Below are positions 16,768-25,400 of a stretch of 40,726 nt of DNA, piece by piece; positions within the stretch are counted from its first letter, which is position 1, and every line of letters starts with the position of its first letter. Both the position numbers and the translations under genes were made by a program. The stretch comes from Xanthobacteraceae bacterium (lineage in GTDB: Bacteria; Pseudomonadota; Alphaproteobacteria; Rhizobiales; Xanthobacteraceae), in assembly GCA_028282095.1 (NCBI GenBank), contig JANQIP010000039.1, positions 1-40,726 of the forward strand, in the 5' to 3' direction. The notes below the pieces were generated by a model that did not search any database, was not told the origin of the DNA, and saw only the letters and a list, made by a program, of their open reading frames with translations.

Positions 16768-18669
16768 CTACTCGGCCGCCTCGGCAGTTTCGCAGTATTC
16801 GGCTCCTTCCGCCTCCGCTGCGGCATCCTCGGATTCGGAATCTTCCGCCGTGGCATCCGCTTCCTGGACGATGCGCAGCGGCTCCGGCAGCCAGTGCGTT
16901 CCGGCGATCTGCCGTTCGGCCAACAAGGCAAGCTCGGCCTTTTTCATCTTGGCCCATGCTGGAGCGGGCGCAACGCCTTTGGCTTCGCATATGGCGGCTA
17001 TGATTCCCGCGCTGCTGATGCGGCCGAAGAAATTCGCGGCTGTCGGCGTGAAGTGGTTTGCCATGTCGAGCGACACCGCGCGTGCGATCAGATCGCCATG
17101 GGGATGCGGGCCGCGGTTCTTGGGAACGACCGCATCTACCGACCGCGCCGCGATGATGGCCAGAAGGTCGAGCAGTACCTCCTGCGGCTGTTCGAGGCAC
17201 CAATGCCAAAGATCAGCGGGATCGCCCGGTAGGTGATCGCCCCACCGTTCGCGTTCAGCTTCAACGGCTACGAAGCTGCCGCAATCTTCTGGCGCGTAAA
17301 GCGAGCCCCGCAGGAACCGCGTTGCCGCAGCGATCTTCAGGCAGCTGCTGTCACGCTCGTAGCTGTAGAGACTGTACAGCGCCAATACATGGACGACCGC
17401 GGCGAGTGCGATATCCGGCCTGTTCAACAGCTCGGCGCTAATCGCGGCGGATTTCTGCGCGGTGAGGTCTTCGATCAGCGTCGCCGAGAGCGTGAGCGCG
17501 GGTTTGCCGTCAACGGGCTTGTCCGCGTTGGGCTTTTCGCGTGGTTTTGCCGGACGGTCCTCGTCGCGGACAAGACCGCGCTCGATGCGGATAGCGCCGC
17601 CCGCGCCGAGGCTGACGATCGCGCCCGCGATGGCGAGCGTTTCGGGGGGCCAGAATTCTGCGCGCGCGGCCAGCTCATCGAGCCTTGCGTCGATTTCATG
17701 GCAGCGGTCGTGATCGGCCGGATCATCGGTGTCGCACAGATCGTCGTATTCGGCCGTCAGCCGCTCGACTTCGACCTGCTCGTCGTCAGAGAGCGGCACG
17801 TCCTCGGCGTACCGGCGTTTGAAGCCGGACAGGTGCTCGTAGGTGAGTTCCGGCGTGATCTCGATCCATTTCCAGCCTTCACCGCGGGCGCTATCGGCTG
17901 CTTCCTCAAGCGCCTTTGCCACGAGGGCATCCAAAAGCGCGGCGTCCAGAACGGTGCCGCCATTCTCGGGATCGAAGAGGTCGCGCCTGACGATTCCGCC
18001 TGCGGCCTCATAGGCGTCCAGTCCGATAAGCTTCATGCGCTTGTCGCTCACCGGAACCTCGTCTTCGGTCAAAGCCCGTTTGACGATGCGCGGGTGCAAG
18101 TTCCACGGGGGCGTGTCGTTCCAGACTCGCTCCTGCGCTTCACGGTCATCACTGATCGCGAAGGCCTGGACCAGCTCAAGGCTCAGCTCATTCCGGCGGT
18201 AGGCATCAAGGATCACCGGACTGACGCGCCCGAGCTTCAGACGCTTGGCGACAAGGTTTTCCGATACGCCGAACCTTGCGGCCACATCGGCAATGCTTGC
18301 GCCGCTGTCGATCAGATCGCGGAACGCCTCGAACTGGTCGGCGGGGTGCATCGGCATTCTCACGACGTTCTCGGCTAAACTCAGTTCGGACGGATCAGCG
18401 TCGTCACTGGCGATCGCGCACGGAATGTCGGCGTCCTTCGCGATGATCTTGTCGGCAGCCAGCTTTTGCAGCGCGAGCAGTCGGCGCTGTCCAGCGATCA
18501 CCGCGTATTTGCCGCGCTTGGCCTTACGCACGACGAGCGATTGAAGCAGCCCGCGCGCGGCGATAGAGGCGGCAAGTTCATCGATGCCGTCCGACACGCC
18601 GGTCTTGCGCACGTTGCCGTCCCACACAACGAGTTTGTTCAAGGGGATTGATGTTGTTTCGTTTGTCAT
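16768..18669 (-). CDS. ParB/RepB/Spo0J-family partition-like protein
   Basis: A 633-residue protein. The N-terminal ParB nuclease-like domain has PLNKLVVWDGNVR, LQSLVVRKA, AGQRRLLALQKL (about 58-69) and ELSLAENVVR (about 94-103); a helix-turn-helix follows (SIADVAARFGVSENLVAKRL). The long C-terminal part (about 250-600) is helical and ends in an acidic Ala/Glu tail. Large ParB-like proteins of this type are typical of plasmids and integrative elements of Alphaproteobacteria; no parA partner is visible, so a role in gene regulation or element maintenance is as likely as partition. AAAGGAGAGAC precedes the ATG. A structured leader lies upstream at 18700-18814. Confidence 0.85.
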   Translation of the reverse strand: MTNETTSIPLNKLVVWDGNVRKTGVSDGIDELAASIAARGLLQSLVVRKAKRGKYAVIAGQRRLLALQKLAADKIIAKDADIPCAIASDDADPSELSLAENVVRMPMHPADQFEAFRDLIDSGASIADVAARFGVSENLVAKRLKLGRVSPVILDAYRRNELSLELVQAFAISDDREAQERVWNDTPPWNLHPRIVKRALTEDEVPVSDKRMKLIGLDAYEAAGGIVRRDLFDPENGGTVLDAALLDALVAKALEEAADSARGEGWKWIEITPELTYEHLSGFKRRYAEDVPLSDDEQVEVERLTAEYDDLCDTDDPADHDRCHEIDARLDELAARAEFWPPETLAIAGAIVSLGAGGAIRIERGLVRDEDRPAKPREKPNADKPVDGKPALTLSATLIEDLTAQKSAAISAELLNRPDIALAAVVHVLALYSLYSYERDSSCLKIAAATRFLRGSLYAPEDCGSFVAVEAERERWGDHLPGDPADLWHWCLEQPQEVLLDLLAIIAARSVDAVVPKNRGPHPHGDLIARAVSLDMANHFTPTAANFFGRISSAGIIAAICEAKGVAPAPAWAKMKKAELALLAERQIAGTHWLPEPLRIVQEADATAEDSESEDAAAEAEGAEYCETAEAAE

Positions 18670-18699
18670 GATGTCTCTCCTTTCTTGAGCGGTTTTCTC

Positions 18700-18814
18700 A
18701 TTGACGCGAAAAGGAGAGACGGGCGGACAAGCGGGCCGGTCACCGCTCCCCGCAGGGGAGCGGCTACCCCTTGCGGGTTGACGGGCCGGCGCGCCCGTCT
18801 AGCCTCGCGTCAAT
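18700..18814 (-). promoter_or_regulatory. Structured leader element, copy 1 (upstream of the parB-like gene)
   Basis: Outer stem ATTGACGCGA (18700-18709) with TCGCGTCAAT (18805-18814); second stem AGACGGGCG (717-725) with CGCCCGTCT (792-800); inner stem CCGCTCCCC/GGGGAGCGG. Positions 18720-18785 are nearly identical to 21477-21544 upstream of ardC. It ends 30 nt before the start codon. Confidence 0.75.
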
Positions 18815-18842
18815 CAATAGGGAAAACCGCGGGAGGAGAGGA

Positions 18843-19055
18843 ATGCGTCGTATGAAGGACGAAGAAATGACCGCGTTTCGCGCCGTTCTCGAAGGCTATA
18901 GCGCATATTTCTATGATCGCGATTTCATCGCGTCGAGAAGCCAATACTGTAACGACGGAGACATTGTTCACTTCGAAAGCCGTCACCCAGATCGCCGCGA
19001 CTCTGAGACATGCGAGCGCTCCGAAACCAGGCGTGCGGTCAACCTCTGTCCTTGA
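18843..19055 (+). CDS. Small hypothetical protein (70 aa)
   Basis: Starts MRRMKDEEMTAFRAVLEGYS with aromatic residues (YSAYFYDRDF), then a charged tail. A very good ribosome site (GGAGGAGAGGA) supports the start. The C-terminal 25 residues (RRDSETCERSETRRAV) look unlike a folded protein, so the end may be damaged. It lies between the structured leader and the MFS gene and runs opposite to the backbone genes, as if inserted with the transporter. Function unknown. Confidence 0.5.
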   Translation: MRRMKDEEMTAFRAVLEGYSAYFYDRDFIASRSQYCNDGDIVHFESRHPDRRDSETCERSETRRAVNLCP

Positions 19056-19169
19056 AACGGTAGGCGGCGATTTGCGCGTTCGGCACATTCATTTTTCTTC
19101 CGACCCGAACGGCCAGACCTGAGCGAACGCACGGCTGGCGCCCCGATGCATGGCGTTAATGGTTCAACT

Positions 19170-20375
19170 ATGAAACTTCGTTCGATCACTCTTCTGGTTC
19201 TTGCCGAGCTTGCTGCGATGAGCCTCTGGTTCATCTCCGCAGCAATACTCCCGGATATGCTGCGTGAGGACAGCATCGATACCGGCCGCCAGGCAGCGTT
19301 GTCGAGCGCTGTTCAGGCAGGGTTCGTTTTTGGGGCGCTCATTTCCGCCGGGCTCGGTCTCGCGGATCGTTTTGATCCCCGCCGCGTTTTCGCTGCCAGC
19401 GCGATAGGTGCGGCCGCTGTCAACGCTCTCCTGATCGTTGTTCCTCCTGGGAGCCTCGCCGCGATTGCGGCGCGGTTCTTAACTGGCGGGCTGCTGGCGG
19501 GTGTCTATCCGGTGGGAATGAAGATCGCGGTGGGTTGGAGCCAACGTGACAGGGCCTTGCTTGTCGGGTTGCTCGTTGGCGCACTGACGTTGGGTTCGGC
19601 GTCTCCATTCCTGATGGCGTTCGTCGGAGACGGGCATTGGCGGCTGATCGTTGCGCTGGCCTCACTGTCCGCCGGGTTGGCAGGTCTGCTGTGCCTCTTC
19701 GTTCGGCTCGGGCCCTATCACCAGCTCGCCGCGGCGTTCGATCCGCGGGCGATTCTCACTGCTTGGACCAACCGACGCGTCCGCCTTGCCTACTTTGGCT
19801 ATCTCGGACATATGTGGGAACTCTATGCCGTGTGGGCCTGGATCGCGGCGGCGGTTACGGCGTCATATGCCGCAACGCTGGCCGAGGCGAACGCGGCGCA
19901 GCTGGCAAAGCTGACCGCTTTCTGCGCGATCGGTCTTGGCGGATTCGCCTGCGTATTCGCTGGCGTCATTGGCGACCGTTGGGGAAAGGCCGAAATGGCG
20001 GCGTCAGCGATGGCCGTGAGCGGTTGTTCGGCTATCCTCGTCGCATTGTCGTTCGGCGGACCGCCCTGGCTCACCTTCTGTCTTGTCATGATCTGGGGTC
20101 TGAGCGTCGTGCCGGACTCCGCACAATTCTCAGCGCTGGTGGCCGATGCTTCGCCACCAGAATTGGCCGGAAGCCTGCTCACACTGCAGACGGCTTTGGG
20201 CTTCGGGCTCACGATCGCCACGGTTCAACTTTTCCCCGTCGTTGTCGAATATCTCGACTGGCCCGCGGCCTTGTCGATACTTGCTCTGGGTCCACTATTC
20301 GGTATCTGGGCGATGCTGAAACTGCGTGTTTATACAATCCATCAAAAAGCAACCCGATCGCCGGCAGCAAAATGA
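19170..20375 (+). CDS. MFS transporter
   Basis: A 401-residue inner-membrane protein with about 12 hydrophobic spans, beginning TLLVLAELAAMSLWFISAA. The loop between spans 2 and 3 has DRFDPRRVF, a variant of the MFS signature, and the matching second-half loop is GDRWGKAE. The substrate cannot be told; the sequence has the general look of nitrate/cyanate-type or aromatic-acid MFS proteins. An upstream in-frame ATG at 19146 is possible; neither has a clear ribosome site. It is the only transporter in the island and sits between parB- and ardC-like genes in opposite orientation, so it is probably cargo. Confidence 0.85.
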   Translation: MKLRSITLLVLAELAAMSLWFISAAILPDMLREDSIDTGRQAALSSAVQAGFVFGALISAGLGLADRFDPRRVFAASAIGAAAVNALLIVVPPGSLAAIAARFLTGGLLAGVYPVGMKIAVGWSQRDRALLVGLLVGALTLGSASPFLMAFVGDGHWRLIVALASLSAGLAGLLCLFVRLGPYHQLAAAFDPRAILTAWTNRRVRLAYFGYLGHMWELYAVWAWIAAAVTASYAATLAEANAAQLAKLTAFCAIGLGGFACVFAGVIGDRWGKAEMAASAMAVSGCSAILVALSFGGPPWLTFCLVMIWGLSVVPDSAQFSALVADASPPELAGSLLTLQTALGFGLTIATVQLFPVVVEYLDWPAALSILALGPLFGIWAMLKLRVYTIHQKATRSPAAK

Positions 20376-20508
20376 CAGTGGTTTTTCTCAGCGTAGACGC
20401 ACTCTATGGCCGGCTGGCGTTGAAGGCGGCGACCGTAAATGATTGCATCATGATCGAGGCTTGGACGTAAGACGCGGACGTCAAGCATGATGGTGTCGGG
20501 CTTGCCCG

Positions 20509-21429
20509 TCACGCTGCCTCCTCTACCTGCGCCGTGCCTTGGAAGCTGTGGAGATAATCGACGGCCCGCTGCGCGTGGGCGGCGGCGGCAAAGATCGCGC
20601 GCGTGTCGTCTTTCAGGACCTTGAGCCATGAGCCGATATAGGCGGCGTGGTCTTCGCGGTCCTCCAGCTTGAGCCCGAGATCGGCGCACAGGAACGCCGC
20701 GCCCAGCTCGGCGACAAGCTCTTCTCGCGCATACCCTTCATCAGCAAAAAGCTTGCGGCCGAAATCGCGGTCGAGCCGTGATTTATGCCGCGTCCAGTGG
20801 CAGCATTCATGGCCGAGCGTCGCGTAATACGCTTGCGCGTCGCGGAATGCCTTGAAGGGCGGCATCTGAATGAAGTCCTGCGCCGGCACGTAGAACGCGC
20901 TGTTCCCGCCGTGGCGAATATCGGCGCCGAGCGCCGTGAAGAAATCCTCGGCATGGGCAATGCGCCGGTCCGGATTTGGCGCGTCATGCCCGGGCGCGTA
21001 GTAATGCGCGGGAAGACTGTCAATCTGCTCGATATTGAAGACGGTGTAGGCTTTCAGGAACGGGATCGCGCGTTCCTCGTCCTCGCCGTCAGCGCCGTCT
21101 TCGGTGCGGACAATCGTGTTCGCGTAAACGACCGGCGCGCCCTTCTCGCCCTTGCGGACATGGCCGCCGAGCGCCAGCGCCTGCCGGAACGTCATCCAGA
21201 TCGGCGCGGCGTAATGGCGTTCCATCGCCGATGCCCAGAGTGTCAGCACATTGATCCCGGCATAGGGCTGGCCGTTATGGCGCAGCGGGCGCGATACGTT
21301 TCCGGCGGCATGCGCGGCATTCCACGGCTGCGTCCAGGGTTTCACGCCCTGCTCCAGCGCCGCCGCGATCTGGTTCGTGATGCGAGTGTAGATGTCCTGC
21401 CTGCCGGCGTTATTGTTTTTGTTCGTCAT
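20509..21429 (-). CDS. ardC: ArdC-family antirestriction protein (zincin-like)
   Basis: A 306-residue protein. The N-terminal ssDNA-binding domain has the family pattern VKPWTQPWN, GINVLTLW and RKGEKGAPVVY. The C-terminal metallopeptidase-like domain has GHECCHWTRH (HExxH at 207-211) and the downstream Glu in EELVAELGAAFLC. ArdC proteins protect incoming single-stranded element DNA from restriction during transfer, which fits a mobilisable island. GGAAGGAGACGAG lies before the ATG. Length is typical. A structured leader is present at 21457-21573. The gap 20376-20508 shows nothing clear. Confidence 0.92.
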   Translation of the reverse strand: MTNKNNNAGRQDIYTRITNQIAAALEQGVKPWTQPWNAAHAAGNVSRPLRHNGQPYAGINVLTLWASAMERHYAAPIWMTFRQALALGGHVRKGEKGAPVVYANTIVRTEDGADGEDEERAIPFLKAYTVFNIEQIDSLPAHYYAPGHDAPNPDRRIAHAEDFFTALGADIRHGGNSAFYVPAQDFIQMPPFKAFRDAQAYYATLGHECCHWTRHKSRLDRDFGRKLFADEGYAREELVAELGAAFLCADLGLKLEDREDHAAYIGSWLKVLKDDTRAIFAAAAHAQRAVDYLHSFQGTAQVEEAA

Positions 21430-21456
21430 GTCTCGTCTCCTTCCGCGTTTTCTTGC

Positions 21457-21573
21457 GTGACGCGGGAGACGAAGGCCGGGCGGACAAGCGAGCCGGTCAC
21501 CGCTCCCCGAAAAGGGGAGCGGCTACCCCTTGCGGGTTGACGGGGCCGCACGCGCGGCCAGAGTGCGCGTCAC
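21457..21573 (-). promoter_or_regulatory. Structured leader element, copy 2 (upstream of ardC)
   Basis: Outer stem GTGACGCG (21457-21464) with CGCGTCAC (21566-21573), second stem GGCCG (474-478) with CGGCC (555-559), inner stem CCGCTCCCC/GGGGAGCGG. The core (21477-21544) matches 18720-18785 except for one base and the hairpin loop. It ends 27 nt before the ATG, like copy 1. Confidence 0.75.
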
Positions 21574-21682
21574 CGAAATGCAAGGAAACGCGGCGTGCGA
21601 AGTGAGATGAACGGCCGTCAAATGAATCGGCCAACACGGGGAAGCGGTGCGCGGCGGCAATTGATGCGGGACGAATGATCCA

Positions 21683-22351
21683 ATGGAAGTGCTGGCTTTC
21701 TTGAAGGATCGGACACGATTCATCCGCGATTTCTATGAAACCGCGGAACGTCCATTCAGGGAGATCATCCGCAAGATTGAGGAAGGCGAAGCGCCGTATG
21801 ATAACCCGCCGTATAGTGAAGACGGGGAGCCGGCCTATCTCGGCGAGTGGATGGATGCTTATACCGGGTTGGAAGTCCTGGGGCGGGCCTGCGTGTCGAT
21901 GTTGTCGGCGTCGTTAGAGCTGTATTTTAAGACCTGGGAGAGTCAGCTCGGTGTGAGATGGGAGAATGACGAACGCAAGAGGGCTTTCGAAAAAGGATTT
22001 CTGCGAGGTTATCAATATTGCTTCGGTGACGTGCTGAAACTGTCGTGGCGTGACTGCCCTGCCGATCTTGAGATTCTCGAACAGATTGTGTTGGCCCGAA
22101 ACAGGGACCAGCATCCTGACAGCATAACGCGCATGGGGGTAAGGCACACAATACATGACCGGAAACGATTTCCGGGGTTGTTTTTTGTCAGCGAAGACGA
22201 ACGGAAGATATATGGGGATCCATCAACGACGGGGATTTCTTGGATCAGCCCGTCCGTGCATGTTTCGCGCGAAGCGCTTTTTACGGCGATTAGGGAAGTC
22301 GAAAACCTTGCTGAATGGCTGGAACCGAAGATGTGGGCAAAGATGTATTGA
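21683..22351 (+). CDS. HEPN-like domain protein (putative RNase)
   Basis: A 222-residue soluble, largely helical protein. In VLARNRDQHPD the spacing R139-N140-x3-H144 fits the HEPN ribonuclease motif (Arg, polar residue, then His after four to six residues). The region before it (ACVSMLSASLELYFKTW, GFLRGYQYCFG) is long-helical, as in HEPN bundles that dimerise to form the active site. No nucleotidyltransferase partner lies next to it. It starts the defence-rich part of the island. The HEPN call rests on one short motif and context. Confidence 0.55.
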   Translation: MEVLAFLKDRTRFIRDFYETAERPFREIIRKIEEGEAPYDNPPYSEDGEPAYLGEWMDAYTGLEVLGRACVSMLSASLELYFKTWESQLGVRWENDERKRAFEKGFLRGYQYCFGDVLKLSWRDCPADLEILEQIVLARNRDQHPDSITRMGVRHTIHDRKRFPGLFFVSEDERKIYGDPSTTGISWISPSVHVSREALFTAIREVENLAEWLEPKMWAKMY

Positions 22352-22699
22352 CGGTAGACCGGCCAAGCCTTGCCTGCTTGGTCTCGTCTTCATGCGCGAG
22401 GGATCGAAGCCGGATGGCCGAAATGCCGCGAAGCGGTAGTTCGGTTCACGAGAGCCCGGTCTGCCGAAGCCATGGCGTAGGCAGGCGCGCCCTGCGCTGA
22501 ATTGAAGCTCAGCGGTTGATATCAGCTCTTCTCAGCCCCTGCGTTCCTGCCAGAGACTGGTACCGCCGGCCTCTCGCGCGTGAGCATCGGTAACAATCAT
22601 CCCGGCCCTTGTCAGGCCCGCTCCTCTGCCTGTCTCATCACTCGCCGTCTTCAAGACTCCTTGTTCTCCTCCGTTCCGCGTTCCGCGCGTCCTTCTTTT

Positions 22700-22860
22700 G
22701 GGCCATGCCGGCGCCTTCGCCGGCTCACATGGCTGCAAGTCCCGCGGGGCACGGGACTCCTCCTCTGACGTTGCGGCCCGCAAGGCGGGTGCAGCCCGCC
22801 GGATCGAAAGCGCGGGGGCGGCGGCCATCAAGGCCGCGGCGGCCGCGGCCGGAGAACGAA
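22700..22860 (+). other. GC-rich multi-hairpin leader before the 22874 gene
   Basis: Hairpins include CCGGCG/CGCCGG (about 22707-22723), AGTCCCG/CGGGACT (about 22737-22757) and GGCGGG/CCCGCC (about 22784-22800). They lie directly upstream of a strong ribosome site. The remaining 22352-22699 shows no supported gene. Confidence 0.45.
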
Positions 22861-22873
22861 AAGGAGGAAGACT

Positions 22874-23059
22874 ATGAGAGTGCTGACACAAGGCGAGATC
22901 GCGCGCATGACAAGACCCGAGCTGATGACGATGCTCAAGCGCATTGCGGAACAGTTTCCCGATCTCAAGGAAGGTTCGCCGGAGCTGCGCAGCGCGCATA
23001 CCAACCTGCAGAACATCCGCAGGGCGCTCGCGCCAAAACCAGGCTTCGGCCCGCGCTAG
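22874..23059 (+). CDS. Small conserved helical protein (61 aa)
   Basis: MRVLTQGEIARMTRPELMTM start, then a polar helical protein ending in a basic tail (RRALAPKPGFGPR). The ribosome site (AAAAGGAGGAAGACT) is very strong. Proteins of this type are common backbone genes of mobile elements in this group. No recognised function; preceded by a structured leader like other backbone genes here. Confidence 0.65.
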   Translation: MRVLTQGEIARMTRPELMTMLKRIAEQFPDLKEGSPELRSAHTNLQNIRRALAPKPGFGPR

Positions 23060-23095
23060 GCGCGGGCCCTGGCCCTGCGAGGCAGGGCAGTGCGG

Positions 23096-24244
23096 CTACG
23101 CCAAGCTGATGACCGTTTCGCTTTGGGGTTTTCTTTTGCGTTGGGGAAGCGCGAAGGCGATTTGCTCTTCCTTGCGCATCTCGACAAGGACATCCTTCAG
23201 TGCTGTCTCGGTGAGACGCTCTGTCTCAAGAACCGGCGCGATCAGCTTGCCGAAAGACATGGGACCCTTTTCGGCCAGACAGGCTGTGATGCGCTCGCGC
23301 GCTGCCGACCTGGCTGCGGAACCGTCGATGCCCTCGGTGTGAAGAAAGCTCTCGGCATGCATCTCCGGGGTAATGAGTAATGGTCCGCCCGACTCCTGCT
23401 TCAACTCCTCGCGCTTGGTGGCCTGGAATAGTTCCGCCTTTTTCTGCACGTCCCGAAACACCGCAACGCCGGCAGCATGACGCGTGCCGAACAGCAAACG
23501 GAACTGGACACGGTTCTGACGGGGCCGGAACACCGGGAAGTCCAATATATATTTTGCGCAGTCGAGTTCTCTGAGCCGGTCGCGCAAGACGACAAGCACC
23601 TTCTCTTCATTCCGCAGAGTGGCAAGCGCAGTATCATTGATGCGATCGGCCCATTTCTGCTCGGCGAGCAGAGAGCCATAGGCTTCTTCGAGGCCGGCGC
23701 GTGTCAGGAACCTGTTGGCGTGGTCGGCCATGTAGTTCCAGAGGAACTCGCCGCGCTGCGTTTGAAGAAACTTGCTGATTTCATTTGTGGCGAGCTTGAA
23801 TCCGGTCGGATCGATGAACGTGAAAGTGAACCCGTTGGCACAAATGCCGGATATCCGTCCCAGGTTTTCCTCGAACTGGCCCGGAATACAGTGAATATCG
23901 ACATCGGTATCGCTGGCGACGGCAGCGTTCAGGCGCTTGTACCGATCCGGGTCTTTCTCACAAAAAACGAAGCGGATGGGCAGTCTGGCCCCGCGCAGCT
24001 CCGCAAGTTCGGTCCGCACTTCGCGCAGCACGCCAATGGCCTGCCGAAAGGACGTATCTTCATAATCTGTTTTGTCCTGGGTCTCCCAGGGACCGGAAAA
24101 ACCGTCAACGTAGTTGATGGCGGTGAGCTGTCCTCTACGGCTCTGCGCGACTTTAAAAGCCATCGAGGTCAGATAGCACTTAAGGATGAAGTGCTTTATC
24201 TGGCTTTGTTCACGGCCCCTGTATAACTCATCCTGTTCCGGCAT
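23096..24244 (-). CDS. tcmP: Three-Cys-motif partner protein TcmP
   Basis: A 382-residue protein of the TcmP family, which has a methyltransferase-like fold. Typical motifs: INYVDGFSGPW (43-53), FVFCEKD (92-98) and FTFIDPTGFK (141-150), plus NYMADHANRF. The C-terminus (about 300-370) is a small winged-helix-like domain (EKGPMSFGKLIAPVL). It lies 14 bp after the three-Cys-motif gene on the same strand, the arrangement that gave the family its name. The biochemical role of the pair is not established; their frequent occurrence among mobile and defence genes suggests nucleic-acid modification or defence. Confidence 0.85.
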   Translation of the reverse strand: MPEQDELYRGREQSQIKHFILKCYLTSMAFKVAQSRRGQLTAINYVDGFSGPWETQDKTDYEDTSFRQAIGVLREVRTELAELRGARLPIRFVFCEKDPDRYKRLNAAVASDTDVDIHCIPGQFEENLGRISGICANGFTFTFIDPTGFKLATNEISKFLQTQRGEFLWNYMADHANRFLTRAGLEEAYGSLLAEQKWADRINDTALATLRNEEKVLVVLRDRLRELDCAKYILDFPVFRPRQNRVQFRLLFGTRHAAGVAVFRDVQKKAELFQATKREELKQESGGPLLITPEMHAESFLHTEGIDGSAARSAARERITACLAEKGPMSFGKLIAPVLETERLTETALKDVLVEMRKEEQIAFALPQRKRKPQSETVISLA

Positions 24245-24258
24245 ATCTGATGGGTCTT

Positions 24259-25047
24259 TTACCCCGCGGCGTTGTTACGTGCAGGGGAACAGGCCGAAAG
24301 CTGCTCCAGGATTCCCTGGGGCACGACATGCAGGGGAAACCCGTTCCACTCGACGCCTTCGAGCTCCCTTCCGCCTGACTTCGGGCGCGGCCCGCCCCAT
24401 TGCTTGAAGAAGAACTCCACATTCTGCGCGATACATGCGTCGCGCAGCTCGATGGCCCATTCCTTGCGCATCGGGCGCGCCTGGGGACCGCTTTCGCCGC
24501 CGACGATCGCCCAGGCAATGCCGTCGAGATCGACCTTCCCGATAGGGCCGAGCAGCGGTTCAAAAGATATGAAACGCGCCGCAGCGCTGGTGTCTTGCAG
24601 ATGTTCGAGGCGTCCCAAATGCATCCGGTCCTCGATCGATACGCCGAGCCATATGTGGCGGGGCGCTCCTCGATCGCCGTACCGCTTGTTAACGTAATTG
24701 CGCATCAGGGAACTGCGCTTGGTGAGGATTTGAAATACGTGCCAATCAGCACGTTCCATCACGCCGAAGACGGAATTGATAAACGCGCGCGGCACTTTCT
24801 TGTGAAACAGGTCGCTCATGGAATTGACGAAAATCATGCGCGGCTTGCGCCACGTAAGCGGCTGCTCGATGCGTTGGGGCCACAGACGCAGATCGAATCC
24901 CTGCTCGTAGGGATGATCCGGAATGCCCCGCCACCGCTCTGCGAAGCGCGCGGCATAGCAATTATCGCAGCCGCGGCCGATTTTGGTGCAACCGGTAACC
25001 GGATTCCACGTCGCGTCAGTCCACTCGATTTCCGTCATTTGAGCCAT
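24259..25047 (-). CDS. Three-Cys-motif protein (DUF5131, phage Gp37/Gp68 family)
   Basis: A 262-residue protein. The Cys cluster is GCTKIGRGCDNCYA (Cys20, Cys27, Cys30; Cx6Cx2C) after the family start EIEWTDATWNPVTG. Further family signatures are FVNSMSDLFH, FQILTKRS, WLGVSIED, FISFEPLLGPI and WAIVGGESGP, and the end FFFKQWGG. The fold and cysteines are reminiscent of radical SAM proteins, but the enzyme activity is not known. First gene of a two-gene operon with tcmP. Two close ATGs (MAQMTEIEW) could both start; GAGATG is upstream. Confidence 0.88.
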   Translation of the reverse strand: MAQMTEIEWTDATWNPVTGCTKIGRGCDNCYAARFAERWRGIPDHPYEQGFDLRLWPQRIEQPLTWRKPRMIFVNSMSDLFHKKVPRAFINSVFGVMERADWHVFQILTKRSSLMRNYVNKRYGDRGAPRHIWLGVSIEDRMHLGRLEHLQDTSAAARFISFEPLLGPIGKVDLDGIAWAIVGGESGPQARPMRKEWAIELRDACIAQNVEFFFKQWGGPRPKSGGRELEGVEWNGFPLHVVPQGILEQLSACSPARNNAAG

Positions 25048-25400
25048 GTAGCATCTCGTTTGTTCACATATTGTTCTTATTCGCGGATTGCGTCAATATT
25101 CAATTGAAGATAGGCATCATGGGATATTGGCAATCCAAATTAGTATAAACTTTAATTCGCTCCAATAAAAGGATACTCTTGGCAGTATATTATTTGCGCG
25201 GCTTGTTCTGTTTTTCCTCATATTCAGAGTCCTGGGCGCTGAATATTAAGAAGAAGGCGCCAGCGCCACAGTATATTCTGCTTGAGGGAACTTGCACACA
25301 GTTCCGGACCAGACCTTGAAGAACCCGTCACGGAACACGACATCAATCGCGTCGAAGCGAGCCCTTCAAATCACAATAAATATATGATAATATTGTTATT
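25048..25400. promoter_or_regulatory. AT-rich divergent intergenic region
   Basis: About 350 bp, much richer in A+T than its surroundings, between the three-Cys-motif gene (minus) and fic (plus). No gene seen. It should carry both promoters. A near-palindrome TGATAATATTGTTATTA ends directly at the fic start and could be an operator. Confidence 0.45.

Noticed and set aside
17233..18378. 381-codon plus frame opposite the parB-like gene
   Set aside because: It is the antisense shadow of a well-supported gene; high GC gives long open frames on the other strand.
22532..22999. 155-codon minus frame with an Ala run
   Set aside because: It is antisense to the hairpin leader and to the small gene at 22874; no ribosome site.
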